DNA of 64,000 nt, from contig NC_088316.1 in the NCBI RefSeq assembly GCF_910592395.1, positions 14,944,001 through 15,008,000 on the forward strand. The letters run 5' to 3'. Positions 24,101 through 35,500 of this stretch are shown here, piece by piece (the first letter of the stretch is position 1; each line of letters starts with the position of its first letter). The stretch is from Lineus longissimus. Its lineage: Eukaryota > Nemertea > Pilidiophora > Heteronemertea > Lineidae. The position numbers and the translations under genes were made by a program. The notes beneath the pieces were generated by a model. It saw only the letters and a list, made by a program, of their open reading frames with translations, did no database searches and was not told where the DNA came from.

Positions 24101-27100
24101 TTTGTACTCTGGCCCTGGAGCATCTGCTGCTCTGGTCCGTTCCAGCTCCTTGATGGGAAGAAGGAATTGCAATGAGAAAGGGTTAACCCACAAACTCCTG
24201 ACTAAGACCTGGCACTCACCATTTATACCATGATGGCATTATTAGCTGTCTTAAATTGTACTGGAGAAAAAAGATTTCATGCATTTGAGTGAATTTATGA
24301 TACGGATGATGATAGTTTGGTCTGTTTAGATTTCTCCTATAATGTAAACAGGCAGCAATTAGAAAAAGTTAAGAGTGTTTCGGATGCGGGTAAACAACGG
24401 CGGTATTCATGAATGATGAGAAGAAGTTGTAGAAGAGCCTTGTAAAACCTGTATGATAACATTGAAGTCATGTGGTGAATCAAAATCTTATTCTCATGCC
24501 CCTTTCTCTCCCCTTTCTGAAGCCAGCAGGATGCCACATGTGCTCACCTATGACCCAGGCTGACGTAGGCTACCCCTCGCCCACATTAGGCGGATACCTG
24601 AACCGACCAACTTTGTGTAACAGCTCTAAGTCTATACCTCTCTATTTTCAGCTTGATGCCTTCTCAATGCCAGAAATTCGGCTCCGAATGAATGAGATGC
24701 AGGAGCGGATGCAGATTCTCACAACCGATATAGGTGAGGAGAGAAATTGTCAGGAATGCACAAATGATAATCAAAAGCTTGTTGAAGTCTCAGACAGATG
24801 AAGAAGTTAGAATATTTGTGATTTCGTTTTAGTTAAACGGCACTTCATATCGTCTGATCGCTGTGAGCCTTCAGAAATGGGATGACTCATGTATTTATTT
24901 CTCATTACTTGATCATTATAGGCTACCTATCGCACCTCTATGCCACTACATGTGGTGTCAAATGGTCTCCACCAGTGGTTCGAGTTTTAAGCCACCCGAT
25001 GACCAGCGGTGAAAGTGAGGCTTTCATTCGTAAATCCTCCTGTCTGTACAAAGTCCCCCTGAATTTGGCATATCTTGATTGGCTTTTGCATAAAACCTTG
25101 TGCGACGGCAAGTTTTCCTTGCTGCACCATCGCTTGGTGGCCTAGTGAATGGGTGACCGGATGCAACATCAGGAAACTTGGTTCTGAGTGCTGCCCTCTG
25201 TGGTGACTGTATTCGAAGCCTTCAAAGAAGGCAGGCCTGTTAACGTATAAGCAAAGGTTATGGCTTGCGTGAGAAAGTTGGAAACAGGATCTCGACAATG
25301 GCCTAGGACTAATTTTCTACAGTGTATGATATGCAATCAACAACCCCTTGGCAATATAACTTATCAGGATGAGGAAGAAAAGCTTACTCCCCTGTACAGT
25401 TGTGAAAACGTGTAAATGCTAAAAAAAAGTTCCTTCCTGGGTATCAGGTTGATATTCGACCAGTTTTTCGCTCTTATGTTAGTCATCGTTTTGAGAAAAA
25501 GTTAATCTGAGTTTATTATATCGGTAAGACTCAAGCTGAGAGTACATTAGTTCGAACTAATTGGTTTAGTCAAGTGATATGGTCTGGACTTTAAACTAAG
25601 TTAGAGTTAAAGTGTGATTGGTTTTAGATTTCTTTCTAAACTTTGAATGATCCATCAGAGAAAAAATTGATTGAAGGTTGTAAGTCCAAAAGCAGTTTCA
25701 GTGAGATATCCAACTGTAATATGTAAATATGCCTCTCAGTTGGCTTAAAAACAGTCACAGAGGCTTGGTATTTCATGCCTTTGGGAAGGAACTCAACCCA
25801 CTTCTTCTGTTTTCAGATGATCTAAAAGTTGAGAAGGCCAACTTAGAAACGATGACGCACGATCTGATCCAGTCCAACAAAGAAACTGCCGAAACTCTGA
25901 AGGAAGAACACCGAACGACGTTAGACTCCCTCGAGGACCGCCTCGGGGTCAAGCACGAGGAACATATACAACGATGTAAGTGGGAAGCGCAGTGGCACAA
26001 CAGTTGAGCATCGACCTTGTGTAATGTACACAGTAAGGGCACTGGTCATGTTTTGATTCAGCGCTAAAAGTTCAGTTTAAGGAAGCTCTTGTAACATTCA
26101 GTTTCTGTGTACACAGTGTATAGGGTATATACACATGTACAGTGCAGCTGCTTATCAACATGCAAGTCAATAGTGCTGCCATCTAATGGTCATCAGTGGA
26201 ACTAAACTATTTTGCATTTCTGACAACTTTGCTCTCTTTTTCAGTGCATGACCAACACTCAGAAGAAGTAAAGACATTAAAATCATATCATGAAAAACAT
26301 GTAAGTATTTGAAGCTTATTAGTGATAGAAATAACTTTTTAGATTAGGGGGCAATGTCATTATTCAGTTTGCAAGCAAAAATTAGGAATGGGGTACCGGT
26401 ATGTTTGAAGTTCGTATGCTCTTCAAATTGTCAAGTTATTAAAGTAATAATTTTCTATAGATATTATAACAATCATTATATTCTTGCGTTTAACACTTCT
26501 GTTAATTTAAAATTTAACACTGTTTGAAATAAATACATGAGTACTTCATTTATTTTTCATTTTTTTCAAGTGACTGGTATAAACAGGTGGTTTGATATAT
26601 TTTCAAAATAAAAGGTGGTTGCTTCCCAGCCCATGTCCTTTCTGAACTGATATTATCTGAAAAACATGTTGTCATGTGAAATTTGAAATTCCATTCCATT
26701 TGGCCGCTAAGAAAAACTTTCTTCACTCCAAGCCAGGAGAGAATGGGTGATATGAATAAAGACTAGCAAATGCTTTTATCTAAAACTCCACGTACATTTA
26801 CACTAGGCCTTTCTGTACAAAATTGAAGTAAAAGCATTTGCTAGTCTTTTATTCATATCACCCAATGTGTCGGTCAAGCCTGTTTTGAAGTATCAAGCCA
26901 CCATTGTAGATCAGTACCCTTGAGTAAACTTTGTTCAACCATGCTATGAGGTGTGTTCTCTGTGTTGTGACGTAACCTCGGCCCTCAATCGTTCGCTGAA
27001 CCAACGTCCCCCTTTTGCAGTTCTCCTCCCTGAAAACCGAGCATGAAGCGTACATGCAAGAACTCGAGCAGACGCATAGCGAAAAGTTATTGCAAACGGG

Positions 27101-30100
27101 CAGAAAACATGAAGAGCACCTCGAGGGTATGTTGTTGTTTTTGTCCACCAAGGGGCTCTTGAGGCACGATAGTCTGTCGGGTTGAATCTGTTGGGAGTTT
27201 TATGCTGTCTTCGAATAAGAAGTCGTCTTTTGCATGAAAAATTTGTAAAGAGCTGTTTTGGTGACTGCGTCACCCTTTTATCAACTCAAATTACCTCTCT
27301 ACTTATTCAACCCAGTCTGTTGTGCACCAAGTCCCCCTCCCCCCACCTTGTTTGAAGAGGTGTAGGGTGTCTCTATAAAGTGTGTGCTGTTTGATTCCAG
27401 TTATCTGAGATAAAGACTGAGAACGAGTCTGCGTCTCAGGAACTTTTGAAAAGGCAGCGCCAACAGTTACGTGAGATTGAGGAGAGGGACGTCAGGCACC
27501 TGACGGGTGGGTACTACTTGGCCTCTCTTTCGGTGTACAGGCCCGTCGCTAGCAACCCCGGATCTCCCCTTCAGTAATTGAAAGTCATTTCGGCTTGAAA
27601 ATTTACCTCTTTCAAGTTCATTGAGTGTTGAAATTTGTACAACCCCCTGACCTCCCTAGCGATTGGCCTGGTGTTCGGTTTATTTGGTCTTGATATTGGG
27701 GCTTTTGGATTTGATCATTTGAGCTGCACTTAGATATTGCATGCAGATTTTACATTCTATCTAGCTCAAGTAGATCAATGTTGGGAGCGCAAATGTTAGT
27801 GTGGAACCAGTTTATATGTGAGCATGGTTGAAATGAAAGGTTGTTTCTTAGTATTTTTGTGTCCTTTGCATAGAAAAAATCTCATTTATTTTTTAACTAA
27901 TAATGCAACTGATCCAGTCATCCCTGCTCCTGAGTTTCTGTGAGTGGCGCCTCCCAGATGGAGCCTCATTCTTACACACTGAATTTTAATGAGGCTATTC
28001 ATGCTTCCATTGTCAGATGTCAAACTGCATAGGCTTTATGCATAATTGAGGGCAAGGAACTCAAATTATGATATTGCGTGATGGACCTTGATTGTCCTGA
28101 CCAATTAGTGTATGTTCATGTACGATTGTCTTGGCAAGACTACTGAAGAAAGCTGTGCGATCGAATCGTAAAGCAAGGACCAGTTGCCGATACTGGAATT
28201 GCTACCAGAATCAACCAATGCAACTTTGAATCATGCACTGCTGCAATCAAATTAGCATGCCACCATGAGTGAATTCTAATGCCATGAATGAATTTTAATC
28301 ATAGGAATTGCAATTTTATGCCATGTAAAGCTTTTTCAAAGGAAATTTTGATTACTTTCACTTGCATCGAAAAAATCAGATGGTTGTATATGTGTACTTT
28401 ATAGTCTGCTACACAAAGTTATTGCATTTATAGGCTCTAAAGTGATTATACAATAACAGTTATGCAGATGTGGTCAAATAGCCGCAGTAATCCCTGTCAT
28501 GTATATGAAAATGTGCCAGTCTCAAATATCCCTATATAGATCAAGTGGCATTTGTTACCGCTAATGGACTAGTAAAATATTCATTGCGATTGTGATGTTA
28601 ATCAGAATCTCTCTCATGCGATGGACACGAATAAGCCACGGAGACATACGGAAGTCTCCCTTGTGGAGCCTCACTGACTTCTCGTGCTTTTACAGTATCT
28701 AATACTGTTATGTGTAGAGGTCATGCATGAATGGGGCGTAGGACATGATAGACTGGGGTAGATATTCTCGGGGATATAGGAATTATTAGTAGTGTGTGGT
28801 AATTTCATTGGGATAGCACTGGATAATGAATGATTTAACTGTGGACAAAATGACGACAAATTTTTCGAGGGATTTTGGAAAAGTAGTCCGTCGTGTCAAA
28901 GGTAGGCCTGGGGACGTCAAGCGTCTTTGGAAATTACAAGACAGGTCCAACTAAGATTGAGCGGTGGGCGTGTGCTTCAGGTGGTTTATTGCAAAAATAT
29001 TTGAGATAAGCAGAAACGGCTGTTTCTTTCGATATTATCATCCAGCATATTTCCCTTATATTCCAATGTTTTTTTTTTGCATGGGCTGAGTTTTTTCTGC
29101 ACGCTGATGTGAATTTGAGACAAACAAATTCTCTCGTGATACTTGGCGTCTCCCTATGACAGCATTGGTTGTGGTCAAACGCACTCCCAAATATGTTTGA
29201 ACCAAGAATTTTGAATCGCACCCAACCCCCTTGAGTGATGTCTTATTGCCAAGGGGTGATAGGCCTATATATCATGCCATTGTTATTCATTGCCTTGTTT
29301 ACAGAGAAAGTTTGATATTCAGAACAATTTACATTTCCCATTGTATTTTGATTTCTCTGATTTGGTCAGTGACCTGGAAATGCAATGCCAGAAAACTGAT
29401 CTATGTTTCCACGAGATTTGACCAGTCTGTGGATGGCCAAAAACCTCGGCTTTCATAACATGTCAGTTGTTTGCATTTTCCCTGAGGGGAAAGAGTCCTG
29501 GACATTCCTGTGAGCACCATGTTAATGGTATTGGTCAAATCTTGATAATGCAAATTGTATATTGATGAGCTTATTTCTCTCGTGAATCAGACCAGCCCTG
29601 AAATGATCACTGATGCTCAACAATCAAACCTAAATGGCCCATTATCAAAATTCACACTATTTTGAATGCTTTACAGCTTTTCAGTCATTTGATAGTTTTC
29701 AAATGATGGTATTTGATTGTGTGAGGTAATATTTGAATGGCTTTCTGAGGCCACCAACATGACCAATGGCAGGGTTCTTTCCATGACTTGGTAGGTGGGT
29801 AATTCCGTGCACATTTGTAAAAAGTTCCAGGGCAGCTAGCCCAGAAAAAAATATTTTCAAACATTGTGCATGCTTTGAACATGACTCTCATTTTCTAAGC
29901 ATTTTTTTGATTGAGAGAAGGTTTGAAGTGGAAAATACACCATTGAGATATTATTTATTTTCTGGCAGACGTCAAATCTGTGTCAGACAAGATATCGTCT
30001 GCTGAGAATTGTTTGGTTTGATCTTCTGATGGTATGAAATGCAAAGTCAAACATGACGTCTGCTCTTTTATTCACTTGAATAAGCTTTTTGTCGTCTGCT

Positions 30101-32517
30101 TTGAGAAAGTGTTTGGTGCTCATTTAATAACTTGGGGGAAATTTAAAGTGTTCTTTCTCAAAAATATTGTACATTATAAAGCGCTATATGTACCAAGGCA
30201 AAGTGCAGTGTCGAAAATGTCACATTAAAAAACTTGCTATCCATTTGATGCTGACATTTCACATTCTGCTGATTTCAGAACTCCAGAAACAACACGAGGC
30301 CAAACTCTATGAGATTACTCACAGGTTCGAAGACATCAAGGTGACGCTTTCGGTAAGGAACACTTAAGAGCTACATTTTGCACCACAAATGGACAGTTAT
30401 TGTATACCTTCATTTCTGGGGAAGGGAGGGGGCCTTTGCAGCACCCAGAATCTACATTCAAAGCAAGTTTTAGTCACTGCACAGTTGGTGTGACCCTTCC
30501 TTGGGAGAGGGGCAACTGCCCTCAGAAATATCCCTGCATGGACTATTCAATTCCATGGAACTTAGTTTTAAAAAAGGACTTGCTATTTACAGTGAACAGT
30601 TAGCCATGTAGCTGTCTTGAGAGGAGAGGAGCGCCTTGCTCAAGGACATGTATATTTCATCAGATTCTCATTATTCATTTTCGATTTCAGGATAAAGTGT
30701 ACACATTGAAAGCGGAATGTGATGAGCTTCGGAGCCGATCTGCCATGTACGAACAGGCGCTGCAGCGGGATACAGATATCAAAGTTCAGGTACGATTCAG
30801 TTTGGTAAAGATTGCTGCCATTTTGAAACTGTCGTCTGCTGAGCTGTGGACTTGGTCGTGTGCCGCTCAAATCAATCTCACAGTTAACACAAACAATGAC
30901 CTATTGTACGATCCCGGCTGGATCAACCCTTGAGTTATTGTCTGTTGTGTCACACTGGTGATGCCACACAAATGTTCTTCAGGCCTCTCAAGTACATGAA
31001 CTTTGGCATCCCGACACTTTTGCCTTTCACCAACAACTTCTTGTATTTTGGTGTGGTCATATTCTTCAATGGTCTCTTAATACTGCAAGCGAAGGCCCTC
31101 TGACTGAGATTGATTGGCAAGTGATCAGGTCCATATACTACTAGTAAAAAATGGCTTATTATACAGAGTGTAACAAAACAACAGCACTGAACTACAAACT
31201 CATACAATGGGCTTTTGCCTAAGACAGCTCTTTCAACAAAACTTTTAAAAGCGAAGTAGTCAGAAATTGGCAGCGTCAGTTTTTTTGTTACACTCAGTAC
31301 ATTGAAGACAAGCTCCTAAAAATCCAACCCTGATGTGGGGCTTCTGGTAGATGCTTCAAGTGGTTATATAATAAGTGTTGTACTTCGATGTTGTTGGATG
31401 TGCTTTAGATATCAGATCCATTTTTGTTCACCTATCTAAGTGTTCCACGTAATTTTGACAATTTCTTGCACTAAAGAAACATTTTTTAAGTCATGATGCA
31501 TCATTTGCAGATGCCGGCATGCAATATTTTTAATCTTTTTGACATTTTTTCTGTGATTTCTTTTTTGAATGCAATACTCTAATGATTTGCAGCCTGATGA
31601 AACAGTTCATGATAGACTGCAAAAAATGATAGATGAAAAAGCTCGGGTAAGCGAGTAGAAAATGGATCCCAAGATTCTACTTATCATGCATTTTAGATCT
31701 AAATCCTATTCTGCACTATGCCTCTACTAACAACATTTAAAGGGTTAACTCCAACAGCATGGGGTTAAATTGTACATAGTTGGTTCGGTGTTCATGTTGG
31801 GATGCATGAGACACTGAAACGAGATAATTCTGCTTTGGTGATAAGAACAAATGCAAAAGGAGATTGTCATCTAACAGAGATACATATATATGCCCATTCC
31901 TGATAACCAGTCGAAGCATATATATAGTTCAGCTATGCTCTGACAGACCGGGATACAAGTTTCAAACCCTGCATGACATTTTTTTGCCTGCCGTCAACTA
32001 ACGTATGCACTTAGAGTTTTTATCGAGTGGACACTTAAAGACACCACCACTACATTTTTCAAAGCCTATGAAATTGCATTGTCAGATTTTTCATGGACTA
32101 TAACATGCAAAAGCAATTGATGTTGTCAATGCAGTGCATTTTTATTTTGTGTGTCATGTAGATGGGTTGGTTTATTCCATCTTTAAGGTGTCCTTCCATT
32201 TTGTTGCATTGTATCCTGAATGTATCTTTCAGCCTCATGCACGTGCTTCTGTAGACACCTCACGCCCTAGATCCGGTAGAACTCCCATCCCAAAGGAATC
32301 CTTAGACGAGCGTTACATTATAACGCCCGATTTTATCGGGCGGCGCAAAAGTTATGCTTTAGGGGAATCAGATATGCCCAAGGTGACTGGCCGTAGATTT
32401 TCAAGTTTTTTCCCAATTCCTTGTGCCGTCCTTCCCTGGTGTTTTACCTCTCCTGGTTTTATTAGCTCAGCTGAAAAGCTGAGCTATTCATATGAGTAAA
32501 TGGTAGAATGAGTGTCC

Positions 32518-32560
<43 letters not shown>

Positions 32561-35500
32561 CGTTAAACAGGCACGTTTCAAAACTATGGCGGATAGGCGA
32601 TAGATTTTCCCTCTGAGGCGTTGAGACCCTTCAGGACTCCTGAATAGACCAAATGTGGGTCCGGCAGGATGAGCGGTTTGGCCACTAGGTGGCATCGAGC
32701 GAAATTTTCCAAAAACCTTTCCAGCAGCTGATTTCTCAGTTGGGGATCATGAATCAAATCTAATTTTATAGAGCAAAGCTTTCTCTTTCATTATCAATAG
32801 GCGTAGTTCATGAATTTCTCACCAGGTGGTGTTACTGGCGCAATTTAGTGAGCACCCTCCAAGAAGAGCATTTTAAATTTCGCGCGAGTTATCCCACGTC
32901 CAATCACACGTGCAGCGAACGTCACGTCTCGAGTCTGCGCAGTTCAGACGTAAGGAGACCATGCTATGGAATAGATCGCATTCTGTCAATTCAGAGGTAA
33001 GTTCTCATTAAATTCACAATTTCATAGGCGATAATATTTGGCTGCTTGTGTTATTGCATGTTGATGACATTAGGGAAGGCTTGGATTGTTTATTTGGATG
33101 TGATTAATTTGAAATAGTTCGTCGACGATCGTTGAAAAACGATCTGCGAAATGCAGCTTGGTTGGTCTGAGAAACGATGTCAAAGTCCGGCTTTAAATCA
33201 TGGATTTCTCAACAAATAACTCTTGTCACATAGCAGAACTAATGTGAATAAACAAGACAATAATAAACATCGTTCTGATATCATTGGGTAAGGTTGCCAA
33301 TGTACATAAACAGTGTAATTGAGGATCGACTCCAGCGATTTGAAATGTCAACAAACAATAAATGCGATAGCTGATACACACTGACACTTGCACACTGTAC
33401 ATAGCACAATGCTTCAAACGGGGCCGATCGATTCATCACTCTTATCACAATGTATTCCCAATCATATCAATGAACTTCCTTGATCATTCGGCCCTAGAGC
33501 CTTATCAGTTGTTGTTGGCCTTGTATTTTGATATAAAACTTGGCTAGCTTACCTATTCTATCAAAATTAAAATGTTATCTCCTCATCATGTTTTGCAGGA
33601 CAGGAATGATCTGCAGCTGCATTTGAACATATTTGGTGACCACATCTCAAAGATGACCAAGAGAGAGGATCGAGCTATGACTTTGCACATCCCATCGACT
33701 TCGGTGTTCACCAGTGCAATCATCAGAAGAGCCAGGCAATTCTAGTATTCAAGTATTTCATTCTGTAATACTTACCTCAAAATTTACTAAATAAAGAAAA
33801 CCACATGTGGCAGTTGGTTAAAAAAATCAAGTCTATCTGTTTAAAGTTTTTACTTGCTATCATTATTATCAACATTTCAATGGTGGCATTCTGCTAAGGT
33901 TTGTTAAGAGTTTCACTTGACTTAAGCAGGGTGTACACTAGTAAAATATTAGCAACATTTTACCAACATTTTACCAACATTTTACCAACATTTTACCAAC
34001 ATTTTACCAACATTTTACCAACATTTTTACAACAATTTTGCAACAAGCCCTTCAAGGCCCTGTGTTCACTAACAACAAAATTGCAACAAATTAGCAACAT
34101 TTTTACAACATGTTGGTAAATTGTTGCAAACTTTTTAGTGGGAACAAAGGGAAATAGGTATTTTGGAGGGAAAATGGATGATTCCAAGGAGAGAAGATGT
34201 GTTTTGAGTGCTTCTGCAGCAATTTTAGCTGTCATTGTTGAGAGACGGAAGAGGCGGCGAAATAACCAAAGAGAATATGGACCAGGCCCTGGATCAAAAT
34301 GAGGGTGGATGATGGGGCATACCACTGCCTGTTAAGGCCGCGTATCCATAGGGTATGCCCTTGTGTAGTGTGGCGTTATGGCGTAACAGCCTTGTGACCT
34401 GGCACTATGCCCTGCGTCTCCATTGGATATTCCTTTTTGGTCATGTAGGCCTTTGTAGTCCTCATTTCGCAGCGGTCAATCGCGTTTATCCGCACGCTGT
34501 CATTATTTCAGAAGACAATTTCTTATGAATATTGAAAATGAAAATACAAGTAACTTGTATTTTCACTTGCAACATCAAATTGACATGTAAATGTATAAAA
34601 AACCTGACTTTTAAGCAACAAATTACAGGTTCGTGCTTGTTATGATAATCATCAGTTTCGGGGTCCCAGAGTAGTTCCCGTTGATGAACCTCTTGAATTA
34701 ATTTCGCCTCAGAAATTGCTTCCGTGTTGTTCCCTCGCAAAAGAATGGACATGTTCAATCCCAATATGGGCCTATATTCCCAATCCACAGTGCATATATG
34801 CCCGCAATGTGACACGGCATAACCTATGGGAAAGATCAATAACACCAACGAAGGTTCATTGTCCGTGTGGCACGCCAGGCGGTAAAAAGGGAATGTTGTG
34901 CAGGGCACGGAACAGCCTATGGATACGCAGCCTAAAGGAGTTGCGGCTGACTGACAAGCCGTCATACAAAAACTTCTAGAAAAGGTTTCATCACCCTACG
35001 AAGCAAGACACTCACTTGAGAGTTGCTATACCTGCTTCTTGTTCAAGTCACATGAACTCCGGTAGATCACATGACGCAAATCCTATTTCTGATTGGCTGA
35101 AGAGTTTGCAACATTTTTACAACATGCAACAAAGAATTGCATTGCATTTAATTTGCAACAATTTTACAACATGTTGTAAGACGCGTTTTGCTCTGTACAC
35201 ACTACGCAACATTTTTGCAACATTTGTTGCAACTGGAAATGTAAAAATGTTGCTAATATTTTACTAGTGTACACAGGCCTTTAGGCAATAATGTTACCCT
35301 TTTAGTTAGGGAAACTGGTGCCTTCTGCATTAGGTGGACCCCACTTACTCATCTGTCAGACCGGCCTCACACGTCGGCAGTAGAGTTTAAGGTCCAGTCT
35401 GCGAGATTTACCCATTTCTACACAGCCAAAAGCGGGTGATTGGGCTAGTCTCTCCATGTGATTCAATTCGCATGGATTCTTGTGTCCCGGTGCTGAAAGG

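Larger units (their letters stand above)
33925..35280. mobile_element. Non-autonomous PIF/Harbinger-like element, outer copy
   Basis: Both edges carry a 31-bp perfect inverted repeat beginning GTGTACACTAGTAAAATATT, preceded by 7 partly matching bases, and are flanked by TTA (33922-33924 and 35281-35283), the target duplication typical of PIF/Harbinger. Subterminal arrays of an 11-bp unit (accaacatttt, about six copies at the left; gcaacattttt-like copies at the right) are further element features. At 34174-34302 a 42-codon frame starting MDDSKERRCVLSASAAILAV then ERRKRRRNN resembles the basic N terminus of Harbinger transposases; the catalytic part is missing. Confidence 0.8.

Noticed and set aside
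24960-25000. B-box-like ggttcgagttt suggesting a tRNA-derived SINE
   Set aside because: No A box at the right distance and no tRNA fold or poly(A)/simple-repeat tail.
29970-30019. Phase-1 frame after ttttctggcag (DVKSVSDKISSAENCLV then stop)
   Set aside because: Weak pyrimidine tract, very short, no resemblance to MTUS; kept only as a remote possibility of a truncating exon.
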